Assembly: GCA_018269075.1 (NCBI GenBank)
Contig: JAFDVJ010000035.1
Coordinates: forward strand, 22,419-86,418
Reading direction: 5' to 3'
From: Acidobacteriota bacterium
GTDB taxonomy: Bacteria; Acidobacteriota; Blastocatellia; Pyrinomonadales; Pyrinomonadaceae
DNA: 64,000 bases
Both the position numbers and the translations under genes were made by a program. Below the pieces are notes generated by a model. The model was not told where the DNA came from. It ran no database searches and saw only the letters and a program-made list of their open reading frames with translations. This document shows positions 57,321 to 64,000 of the stretch, piece by piece (position 1 is the stretch's first letter; every line of letters begins with the position of its first letter).

Positions 57321-57372
57321 AAAAACGGCAAGAAAACATTTGCCTTTCAGCACCTATCTCCTTGCCGTTTTT
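57321..57372. terminator. Terminator between TonB receptor and TPR operon
   Basis: AAAAACGGCAAG (57321-57332) and CTTGCCGTTTTT (57361-57372) are exact inverse arms of 12 bp around a 28-base loop, with an AT run on either side. It stands just after the receptor stop, and could act in both directions. The TPR operon then needs read-through or its own promoter. Confidence 0.72.
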
Positions 57373-57388
57373 GTTAGACAATCAGCGC

Positions 57389-60300
57389 CTAGAAGTTCAA
57401 CTTGAAGGCATACTGAATTTCACGCGCCCCCTTGGTGGTGAGCGCCTGTCCGAAATTACCGGCTGCTCCGGCCGAAGTAATGGTGTTATTCGTCGCACTG
57501 CACGGGTTGGCACCGCAGCGAACTTCACCGTTGTAGAACACGATCGGCAGGCTGCCGCCGTTGTAGTTGACCGTATTGAAAGCGTTGAAGAATTCAAAGC
57601 GGAGCTGGATCCGGGCGCTTTCGCCGAGGAAGCTGTTTTTCAGCCACGACGGCGAGAAGTTCTTGTAGATCGAGAAATCGACGTTTTTGTATCCGGGACC
57701 GGTACAGGTCGATTTCTTCGGAATGGTTTCGCCGATCTTGTAACCGACCAGCGTCCACGCCGCCGGATTCAGGAATCTGTCGCTGCCGTTGCTGATCGTA
57801 CACGGCACGCCTTCGACCCGCAGCGGCCGCTGGTTGGCCACGCCGGTTCCGAGCCCGGTGACTCCCGCCTGGAAATTTTGCGTGTTGGTGACACCCGTAC
57901 CGGTTTGAATCAGGGATGCCGATAACCCGGTCGCATTGAGCTGCGGCGTCAGCGACGTTCCGCTGGTCAACTGCACGATCGACGCGACTTCCCAACCGCC
58001 CAAAACGGTCCTGACGAATCCATTCGAGCCCTTGAAGCCCGGCAGATTGTAAATCATATTCGCCACGAAAATGTGCGGACGATTGATATCCGATTCGGCA
58101 AAATCGAGATCCCGGTTGTTCCGATCGAGAACCGCGAAAGCGCTGCTGCCGCCGCTCGAATCGTTCAAACCGAAATCGGCCAGCGATCTCGAATAGGTAT
58201 ACGCCGCCTGCAGCTGGAAGCTCTTCGCGAAGCGGGTTCTGAAGAGAACCTGCAGCGAATCGTAATCGCCTCTTCCGTTGCGTTCGAACTGATAGATCGT
58301 GCCGTAGTTGCTGTAGGGACGCAGCGCGTTGACCGCGTTTCCGTCGACCGCAAAGGCCGCCGCTTTACGGTTGGCTTCCTTGACCTGATTGACGTCGTTA
58401 TGAGTCAGCTGCTTGCGGGCGCGGTTGCCGACGTAGCCGACTTCCAGAACGGTTTCTTTCCAGAGCTGCTGACCGAACGAAACGTTGAACTGCATCGAAT
58501 ACGGCGTGGCCGCTTCGGGGCTCAGTCCGAATCTCGGCGAACCGGCCGAGGCCGCTCCGAGACCGGAATAAACCGATCCGTCGAGCGTCCGCTGGCCGCC
58601 GTTCGAAATCACGAAAGGCGCGTTCTGCGTCAGCGAAGCAAAGTAGATGCTCGTGCGTTCACGGAGATAGAACAATCCGAAACCGCCGCGGATCGCCGTT
58701 TTGCCGTTCGAGAAAACATCCCAGGCGACGCCCAGCCGGGGCGCCAGGTTCTTGTAATTGTTTTCGCGCAGCGACCGGTTCGAGAATTGCGTCGGCGTGC
58801 TGGCACCGGCGATTCCGGCGCACGGGTTGGTGCCTTTCGGAACGACCAGACCGTTACACGGATCGGTGGCGGGTCTCGCCGGATTATACGCCGACGGCAA
58901 AAATCCGCTGATTAAATTGCGTTTGTCGGTCGGTTCGAAAAGCAGCGAGTAGCGAGCGCCTAATTCCAAAGTCAAATTGGGTTTCGCTTTCCAGGTATCG
59001 CCGAAATAGAATTCGAGATTCTTGTAGCGGTTTTGTCCGACCGCCATCGTGTTGCTTTCGTTGAAACCGAAAAGCGAGCCGGTCGTTAAGATGTCGGCCA
59101 GATAGTTGCCGGAATTGTTTCCGCAGCAAGCGCCCCAGAATTGGGTGGCTTCGTTGTTCGGACCGGAATCTTCATTCTTGGCCGCCGTGTCGAAAAGGAA
59201 TCCCATTTTCAAAGCGTGATTTCCTCTGACCATCGTAAAATCGTCTCTGACGGTGTAGATGTCGAGCGAGTTTCTGAACGGCGACTGCGTCCACAGATCG
59301 GGACCCGAGTTCGACTGGAAAGGCGCGATGCCGCCCCAGAAAACCGGATGCGGACGGTTATTGCCGTTGACCTTGCCCGAAGTCGGGAACAATCCCGGAA
59401 TTTTCGTATTGATCTCGACGTTGATGTCGGCGCCCGAACCCGGATCGACGTTGATGCGGTTCGCGGAATACGAGAACTGAATATCGTTGATCGCCGTTCC
59501 GGAAAGCTGCGTCGTCAATTTGACGGCGGCCTGCCGCGACGGCTGGGTCCAGCTGCTTTCGATCGTCGGGAACGCATCGTCGCCCCACAGGCTGCCCTGC
59601 AGAATCGGGAACGGGTTCGCCCAGTTATCCTGCGTGTAGCGTCCGAAGATCTTGTTTTTGGAGTTGACCGTGTAGTCTATACGAACGTTTTCTTCGCGGA
59701 AGTTGATCGGCGAATTGGCCGCCGCGGCATAGTTGTTGCAGCTTGTCGTGCTCGAGGTATTGGGAAGCGGAAAGATCTTGACCATCGCCAATCCGGCCGC
59801 ACTCAGGTTCGCCGCCGGGATGATTTGCGTAGCTTCGCCCGGGCGGCCGCCGCCGATCGCGGGACCGGAGCAGCGCGTGCCGTTCGGCAGGATTCGCGGC
59901 TGGCTGAAGTTGCCCTGTCTTTCGAGCAGGGTCGGAACGCTGCCGGACCGTGAACGGCCGCGGATTTCCTTGTTCCATTCCTGCGAATAAAAGAAAAACA
60001 GACGATCTTTGATGATCGGTCCGCCGAGCGATCCGCCGTAGTCGTTGCGACGCAGCGAGTCTTTTTTCAAGCCGCTGTTTTTCGTGATCAACTCGGTCGC
60101 GTTGAGCGCGTCGTTTCTTCCGAAATAGAACAGGCTTCCGTGAAAGTTGTTGCTGCCGCCGCGGGTCGCGATCGACACAATCGCGCCGGCCGCCTGTCCG
60201 TATTCCGGACCGTAGCTGTTGCGGAGCGACTTAAATTCGGCGATCGCCTCGATCGAGGGGAAAAGCAGAATCGTGCGGTTCGAACCCGTGTCGTTGTTGT

Positions 60301-60964
60301 TGGCACCGTCGGTCAGGAACAGATTGCTCTGCCCCGAGTTGCCGTTAACCGAAAAATCGACGCCGCCGAACAAACCCTTTTGTTTGCTGTCGAAGTTATT
60401 CGCCGCCGAAACGCCCGGCTGCAGCTGCGTGAGCTGCGTAAAGCTGCGGCCGTTCAGAGGAAGTTCGCGCACCTGTTCGCCCGTCACGACCTCGCTGACG
60501 GCGCCCGTTTGCGTTTCGATTTGAACATTGTCAGCCGTAATATTAACGATGTCGCTGACGACGCCGGTCTGCAATTCGACATCCTGACGGGTCGTATTCG
60601 AGACGTTGACGATGATATTGGAAACGGACGTTTCTTTGAAGCCCGACTTGGTAACGTTCAGGGTGTAAGTTCCGATCGGCAGATTGGCAATCGTGTAGTT
60701 GCCGTCTGCAGAAGTGGTCACCGTTCGTTTTTCACCTGTATCCACTTTTGTAACAGTTATTGTTGCATCAGGCACTAATGCGCCGTTGGCGTCCGTCACG
60801 CTGCCGGCGATCTGCCCCGATGTGCCTGTCTGTGCGAAAAGCGCAATCGGAAACACAAACAATGCAGTTAAAAACAACAAAAACAATCCTGTATTCGCAA
60901 CAAAAGATTTTCGCACAAATACCTGCCGAATAATATTTTGTGGAGACAAGAAAACTTTTAACAT
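57389..60964 (-). CDS. Oar-like TonB-dependent receptor
   Basis: The protein is 1191 residues with a signal peptide ending in FPIALFAQ near residue 45. A carboxypeptidase-regulatory-like beta-sandwich follows (IAGSVTDANGALVPDATITV, GNYTIANLPIGTYTLNVTKSG), then the plug (VRELPLNGRSFTQLTQLQPGV) and a large beta-barrel ending in YAFKLNF with the terminal aromatic outer-membrane signal. It has the size and order of the Oar/TonB receptors of Acidobacteria and Myxococcus. It should import large ligands or oligosaccharides through the outer membrane, powered by TonB, but no SusD partner is nearby. AGGAGG lies 9 bases before the ATG, a strong ribosome site. A GntR-type palindrome and a 24-bp dyad are upstream. 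Confidence 0.93.
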   Translation of the reverse strand: MLKVFLSPQNIIRQVFVRKSFVANTGLFLLFLTALFVFPIALFAQTGTSGQIAGSVTDANGALVPDATITVTKVDTGEKRTVTTSADGNYTIANLPIGTYTLNVTKSGFKETSVSNIIVNVSNTTRQDVELQTGVVSDIVNITADNVQIETQTGAVSEVVTGEQVRELPLNGRSFTQLTQLQPGVSAANNFDSKQKGLFGGVDFSVNGNSGQSNLFLTDGANNNDTGSNRTILLFPSIEAIAEFKSLRNSYGPEYGQAAGAIVSIATRGGSNNFHGSLFYFGRNDALNATELITKNSGLKKDSLRRNDYGGSLGGPIIKDRLFFFYSQEWNKEIRGRSRSGSVPTLLERQGNFSQPRILPNGTRCSGPAIGGGRPGEATQIIPAANLSAAGLAMVKIFPLPNTSSTTSCNNYAAAANSPINFREENVRIDYTVNSKNKIFGRYTQDNWANPFPILQGSLWGDDAFPTIESSWTQPSRQAAVKLTTQLSGTAINDIQFSYSANRINVDPGSGADINVEINTKIPGLFPTSGKVNGNNRPHPVFWGGIAPFQSNSGPDLWTQSPFRNSLDIYTVRDDFTMVRGNHALKMGFLFDTAAKNEDSGPNNEATQFWGACCGNNSGNYLADILTTGSLFGFNESNTMAVGQNRYKNLEFYFGDTWKAKPNLTLELGARYSLLFEPTDKRNLISGFLPSAYNPARPATDPCNGLVVPKGTNPCAGIAGASTPTQFSNRSLRENNYKNLAPRLGVAWDVFSNGKTAIRGGFGLFYLRERTSIYFASLTQNAPFVISNGGQRTLDGSVYSGLGAASAGSPRFGLSPEAATPYSMQFNVSFGQQLWKETVLEVGYVGNRARKQLTHNDVNQVKEANRKAAAFAVDGNAVNALRPYSNYGTIYQFERNGRGDYDSLQVLFRTRFAKSFQLQAAYTYSRSLADFGLNDSSGGSSAFAVLDRNNRDLDFAESDINRPHIFVANMIYNLPGFKGSNGFVRTVLGGWEVASIVQLTSGTSLTPQLNATGLSASLIQTGTGVTNTQNFQAGVTGLGTGVANQRPLRVEGVPCTISNGSDRFLNPAAWTLVGYKIGETIPKKSTCTGPGYKNVDFSIYKNFSPSWLKNSFLGESARIQLRFEFFNAFNTVNYNGGSLPIVFYNGEVRCGANPCSATNNTITSAGAAGNFGQALTTKGAREIQYAFKLNF

Positions 60965-61218
60965 AGAATTTCCTCCTACCTCAATTTAATTTTTTTCTCA
61001 AACCTTCCAATTGTTCTCTATAAATAGCCACTAATGACGAAGCCTTAATGATAGTTCTTCCATCAAACTTCAATTAATAAATCTTCAAGCCCCCAAAAAC
61101 AAAATCAGTCTAAAGTGCGATTTTTAGCCAGCTACTTTAGAGATATAGCGATTATATTCCCAAGTAAAAAAACCCTATTAATAATTAAACCAAGTTGTAG
61201 AATAAACCGATTGTAGAA

Positions 61219-61242
61219 CTTTGTTGTATGACCTAGCAAAAG
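61219..61242. promoter_or_regulatory. 24-bp dyad upstream of the TonB receptor
   Basis: On the plus strand it reads CTTTGTT, GTATGACCTA, GCAAAAG. It begins right at the end of a possible minus-strand promoter (TTGACA at 61268-61263, then 17 bases, then TAACTT at 61245-61240), so a protein bound here would sit over the transcription start. Confidence 0.58.
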
Positions 61243-61410
61243 TTAATATGAAATTAAGAATTTGTCAAGATAATTCTGTCGAAAAATTCGAAATCTTGAA
61301 CAAAGTCCTCTAAATGTCTGGGAAAGGCGGATTTTATCGATTTTTTTCGTAAATTAAAGGGTTTGGCGGGCGCGATTTTCGCCGCCCGGAACCGTCAAAA
61401 CGGCGCTGCA

Positions 61411-61427
61411 ATTGGTCAGACCAATTA
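61411..61427. promoter_or_regulatory. GntR/FadR-type palindrome, copy 2
   Basis: AATTGGTCAGACCAATT is a perfect palindrome around one base and differs from the copy at 35807-35823 only in that central base. It is 169 bp upstream of the dyad and 447 bp upstream of the receptor start, so the order palindrome, dyad, gene is the same as at 35807-36081. Confidence 0.6.
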
Positions 61428-61478
61428 AGAAAAACAAAAAAGGCCGGGCCGGACGCGAAATCCGCCCCGCCCCGGCCC
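61428..61478 (-). terminator. Terminator downstream of the caspase-like gene
   Basis: On the minus strand GGCCGGG (61477-61471) and CCCGGCC (61448-61442) close a GC-rich stem with an inner CGGA/TCCG pair, followed by TTTTTTGTTTTT. This is a typical rho-independent terminator, about 200 bp past the caspase-like stop. Confidence 0.65.
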
Positions 61479-61539
61479 CGTCACGACACGTTTGTGATGA
61501 ACGAATAGGAAACGCCTCGGCCGATTTGCCTGAATCAAT

Positions 61540-61663
61540 CTGAGTCTTGAGTCTTAAGTCCTGAGTCTTGAGTCCGTTTTCGGCCGCGCGTAAATTCCGC
61601 GACCGGCGGAATCTTCGAACGGCTTCAGACTCAAGACTTCAGACTCAGGACTCCAGACTCTGG
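61540..61663. repeat. Inverted heptamer-repeat hairpin (GAGTCTT type)
   Basis: Tandem units built on GAGTCTT at 61540-61575 are followed, after a 45-bp loop, by inverse units at 61621-61663. It has the same design as the arrays at 21941 and 26543 but a different unit sequence. It lies directly after the caspase-like stop. Confidence 0.77.
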
Positions 61664-61682
61664 TCCGAAGTTCCGGCCCGAT

Positions 61683-62795
61683 TCACCGCTTCACGCGGAC
61701 GCGCTCGGACGAAACCCATTCGTTCCATTCGCTGCCGTAGCCGTCGTAGGCGACGTAGTGCGCGCCGCCCCTGACGTCAAGGACGCGGGCCGCGTACCAC
61801 TTGCCTTCGGATTCGACCTGCACCTTCGCGCCGACCTTATACTGTTTGGGCGCGGCGTGACGGATTTTGGCGGCCGTCACCCATTCGTCGTCCGCTTCCT
61901 CGAAGCCGTAGTAGCGGATCAGAAACTTCCCGTTTTGGGCGTCGCGGATAAAGCCCCGGTAATAATCGCCGCCGCTGTAGGCCTCGACCCGTTCGCCGAC
62001 GCGCGGCGCGGCGCTCTTCGCGGCCGGCGCGACGACGCCCTGCCGGTCGAAATCATTGGTGTAGACGAATTCGGTCAGTTGTTCCTCGGCGAACAGCATA
62101 TCCGCCGACGTATTGGCTTCGAGCTCGGCGAACGTCACGCGGCCGTCCGCGTCGTCGTCGATGTAGGCGTCGCCGCGAAAGGCGTAGATCAGACTTTCGG
62201 TAAAGGTCCAGTTGCCGGTCGAAGAGGAATTCGCCGGCGTCGAGGTCATCACGGCGTATGAGATATGCGAGGCCGCTCCGGTCTTTTTGACGACGTCGGC
62301 GAGCCCGCCGGAATAGCAGTTGTCGGCCATCAAAATCGCTTCCGCACCCTTGAAATCGTGCTCGATGTCGCCGACCAGCGCCGCGACGTCCCAGCCGGGC
62401 GCTTTGTCGTTCGCGTCCCAGGTCACGAAATAGGTCTTTTTGTTGTCTTCCGAGCGGTCGCCGTGGCCGCAGAAATAGACGATCACCGTGTCGCCGGGCG
62501 CGGCCTGCGCGAGAAACTTCGGAAACGTTTCCCGGACGCGCGCGGTCGTCGCCTGCCGGTCCTTGAGATACATGATCTGCTTTTCGGGCACGCCGCTCTG
62601 CCGGAGCACGTCGAGCAGCACGGCGTCGCGCCGGTTTTCCTGCGGAAACGACGGGTACGACTCGGAGTCCTTCCATTCGAGCAGGCCGACGAAATAAACC
62701 CACGTGCGCGCCGGGTCCCACGACCGCGCGGTCTGCGCGGCGGCGCCCGAGATAAACAAAAGAATCGCCAGAATCAACGGAAAAATCTTCTTCAT
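61683..62795 (-). CDS. Secreted caspase-like protein fused to two Tudor/agenet-like repeats
   Basis: The protein is about 370 residues with a signal peptide (FPLILAILLFISGAAA). The peptidase C14 fold has VYFVGLLEWKD, TVIVYFCGHGDRSED (His near 110) and EAILMADNCYSGGLAD (Cys near 158), the caspase dyad. From residue 265 two copies of a 50-residue beta domain follow, VGERVEAYSGGDYYRGFIRD and VGAKVQVESEGKWYAARVLD, each ending in an EWV motif; this is the Tudor-knot/agenet pattern best known from eukaryotic chromatin proteins. A bacterial metacaspase-like protease with surface-exposed Tudor-like modules is unusual. I start at 62795, before the signal. Substrate and trigger are unknown. Confidence 0.87.
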   Translation of the reverse strand: MKKIFPLILAILLFISGAAAQTARSWDPARTWVYFVGLLEWKDSESYPSFPQENRRDAVLLDVLRQSGVPEKQIMYLKDRQATTARVRETFPKFLAQAAPGDTVIVYFCGHGDRSEDNKKTYFVTWDANDKAPGWDVAALVGDIEHDFKGAEAILMADNCYSGGLADVVKKTGAASHISYAVMTSTPANSSSTGNWTFTESLIYAFRGDAYIDDDADGRVTFAELEANTSADMLFAEEQLTEFVYTNDFDRQGVVAPAAKSAAPRVGERVEAYSGGDYYRGFIRDAQNGKFLIRYYGFEEADDEWVTAAKIRHAAPKQYKVGAKVQVESEGKWYAARVLDVRGGAHYVAYDGYGSEWNEWVSSERVRVKR

Positions 62796-63100
62796 ACGGT
62801 CAATCGAAAAACCCTTTTTTGTCCTGAAATTTCGTCCGCGTCTTTCGATCATCGAAAATAACGCCGACAATATCAAGACCGAAAATTTTTTCGTTTTTGC
62901 CGAACGCGATTATTGAGAAACAAAATAACCCGCCGCGTTCGCCGCGCAATCAAGCACCGAAGCCTTCGCTCATCACGCGGATCCGCCCGAAAATCCGCCG
63001 CCGAAAGATCGTTGTCGACCGGCCGCCCGCGAACCCCGGCGGAAGCCCTTCCGGTTAAACCCGACAACAATCACATCCCGCTTCGCGCCGCCGCGTTCCG
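62796..63100. other. Intergenic, nothing recognised
   Basis: Between the caspase-like start and the tandem repeat I see an AT-rich 100-bp promoter-like part and a GC-rich part, but no coding frame with codon bias, no hairpin with T run and no known element. Confidence 0.4.
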
Positions 63101-63352
63101 ACTCGTTGCCATAACGTAGTTACTCGTTGCCTTAACGTAGTTACTCGTTGCCATAACGTACTTACTCGTTGCCATAACGTACTTACTCGTTGCCTTAACG
63201 TACTTACTCGTTGCCTTAACGTACTTACTCGTTGCCTTGACGTACTTACTCGTTGCCAATGCGTTCTGACTGGTTGCCTAAGCGTAGTTACTCATTGCCT
63301 TAACGTGGTTACTCGTTGCCTTAACGTTCTGACTCGCTGCCATAACGTTCTG
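63101..63352. repeat. 21-bp tandem repeat, 12 units
   Basis: Twelve head-to-tail units of exactly 21 bp start ACTCGTTGCC and mostly end AACGTAGTT, AACGTACTT or AACGTTCTG. The first seven are nearly identical and the last five drift; a worn thirteenth follows. The period equals two helical turns. A minus-strand reading gives a 7-residue repeat (VKATSKY), but nothing else supports it as a protein. Confidence 0.85.
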
Positions 63353-63663
63353 ACTCGCTGGCAAAATGACACCCTCGTAACGGAAATCGGTGCTCTTCCG
63401 GCGCGCAACACCATAATGTTCCGCGAAAGACTGCGCCTTGAGCCGCGCCGCGCGAGGCCGAGCCTCGTTCTTTTATTGAGAAGCCGTCCCGGCGAGGCGG
63501 AGCCATCGCCGCACATCGGGCGGCGGAGCCGCAGAAAAACAAATCTTTTGACTTGTGTAGATACTAATGGTGCAAACTCACGGACCCAACGCCCGCAAAC
63601 GCCCGATCGCTGAAGGCGAGCAACCCGGCGCATTATGAAAACGATTGTTCGTCTCCTACAGGG
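63353..63663. other. Intergenic, GC-rich with short direct repeats
   Basis: This stretch holds three related GC-rich words (GCGAGGCCGAGCC, GGCGAGGCGGAGCC, GGCGGCGGAGCCGC) between 63448 and 63532. No coding frame is convincing and no terminator or RNA gene is recognised. Confidence 0.4.
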
Positions 63664-63860
63664 CAATGGTATTAAGTTAAGCGAAAAAGGAATAAATTGA
63701 ACGGTTTAATAGGCCGCGGATAACGCGGATGACGCGGATTTACACGGATTTCTCGATCTTAAATGAAAAAATCCGCGAAAATCCGCGGCATCCGCGTTAT
63801 CCGCGGCCTATCATATTTCGGCCTCAAACGATTATCATTTCAACCTTTTTCTTAACTTTA
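63664..63860. repeat. Second copy of the nested palindromic element, right end missing
   Basis: It begins CAATGGTATTAAGTTAAG and carries inverted arrays of GCGGATAAC and GCGGATGAC type units like 42649-42894 (best match in the reverse orientation). The right end stops after CTTAACTTTA at 63860, where the insertion sequence starts; the expected GGCCATTG end is absent. Confidence 0.72.
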
Positions 63861-64000
63861 GGACTTACGCAAGACGCATTTTAACAGATGGACTTTTCAG
63901 TTGTTGGATCAAATAATCTGAAAGTTGTCCGAACTTGATTTGATAAACTGTTTTTCCTGTTTCGTACATTAGTTCTTTGAACCGACACCAGACCAGGAAA
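63861..64000. mobile_element. Insertion sequence end (truncated by window)
   Basis: The element starts at GGACTTACGCAAG (63861) immediately after the broken nested repeat and contains the transposase C-terminus. The other end and the target duplication are outside the window. Confidence 0.5.
63865..63999 (-). CDS. Transposase C-terminus (cut by window edge)
   Basis: Reading from the window edge gives 44 residues ending in LKSPSVKMRLA and a TAA at 63867-63865 (also CRFKELMYETGKTVYQIKFG). The outer sequence GGACTTACGCA right at the stop looks like the terminal inverted repeat of an insertion sequence, and the stop overlapping the terminus is common in compact IS. I read it as the end of a DDE transposase gene of an IS family I cannot name. 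Most of the gene lies outside the window. Confidence 0.55.
   Translation of the reverse strand, partial: FLVWCRFKELMYETGKTVYQIKFGQLSDYLIQQLKSPSVKMRLA

Larger units (their letters stand above)
60965..61682. promoter_or_regulatory. Regulatory region and repeats upstream of the TonB receptor
   Basis: This 718-bp stretch has an AT-rich part next to the receptor (60965-61370) with the promoter and dyad, then the GntR-type palindrome, a terminator for the opposite gene and a heptamer hairpin. I see no coding frame. The receptor transcript appears to have a long leader of about 260 bases if the promoter at 61240-61268 is used. Confidence 0.5.

Noticed and set aside
63071..63259. Small protein of ATSKYVK repeats on the minus strand
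   Set aside because: It is only the translation of the 21-bp tandem repeat, which has no multiple-of-three constraint beyond its own period and no start context or conserved end.
63101..63352. CRISPR array
   Set aside because: The units are directly abutting with no unique spacers, and no cas gene is present.
63305..63613. 102-codon plus-strand frame near the right end
   Set aside because: It begins inside the tandem repeat and runs through GC-rich short repeats with no recognisable domain or ribosome site.

Overview
The window (64 kb) looks like chromosomal DNA of an acidobacterium, probably of the Blastocatellia/Pyrinomonas type. The reasons are GC-rich genes separated by AT-richer spacers, a secreted VWFA-related protein of the kind expanded in Acidobacteriota, CRTAC1/ASPIC-UnbV proteins beside TPR proteins, and an Oar-like TonB-dependent receptor with an N-terminal carboxypeptidase-regulatory domain. 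The taxonomic placement is inference from gene content. No rRNA, tRNA, CRISPR array or prophage was seen.

Region 1 (1-13570, all minus strand) is a tightly packed exopolysaccharide biosynthesis operon. In transcription order it encodes a Wzy/ligase-like membrane protein, two family 2 glycosyltransferases, a Wzx-type flippase, an AsnB-type amidotransferase, a methyltransferase, a NodB-like deacetylase candidate, a heparinase II/III-like protein, a family 4 glycosyltransferase and the start of a bi-domain oxidoreductase that leaves the window. Upstream lie a sigma-like DNA-binding protein (minus) and, divergently, a small zinc-finger anti-sigma-like protein (plus), which may control it. An acyl-CoA ligase follows.

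Region 2 (17.8-48.4 kb) is a plant-polysaccharide utilisation locus. It carries a ROK repressor with an 18-bp palindrome in front, a cupin, three GH3 proteins, GH2, GH16, GH20, GH5, GH27 and GH31 enzymes, a type B carboxylesterase, a sodium:solute symporter, a ROK sugar kinase, an exported lactonase and a Tat-type sugar isomerase-like protein. The set would cut beta-glucans, (galacto)mannan, xyloglucan side chains and hexosaminides outside the cytoplasm, import the sugars and phosphorylate them. Nearly every junction longer than about 60 bp in the minus-strand block holds a hairpin or short tandem repeat, often a pair of inverted 7-9 bp repeat arrays. The GH27 gene is bracketed by a dispersed 31-bp inverted repeat.

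Region 3 (48.6-61.4 kb) encodes two paralogous small secreted proteins, two FG-GAP/ASPIC-UnbV proteins, two TPR proteins and a large TonB-dependent receptor. It looks like a coherent outer-membrane or periplasmic module of unknown substrate. A 24-bp imperfect dyad (CTTTGTT-N10-RCAAAAG) occurs five times, each next to or at the start of a gene for a secreted or outer-membrane protein. A GntR/FadR-type palindrome (AATTGGTC-W-GACCAATT pattern) occurs twice, once in front of the receptor and once in the GH3/hypothetical intergenic region, which links regions 2 and 3.

Region 4 (61.4-64 kb) holds a secreted caspase-like protein fused to two Tudor/agenet-like repeats, a heptamer hairpin, a 12-unit 21-bp tandem repeat, a nested inverted-repeat element, and the end of an insertion sequence that seems to have cut into that element.
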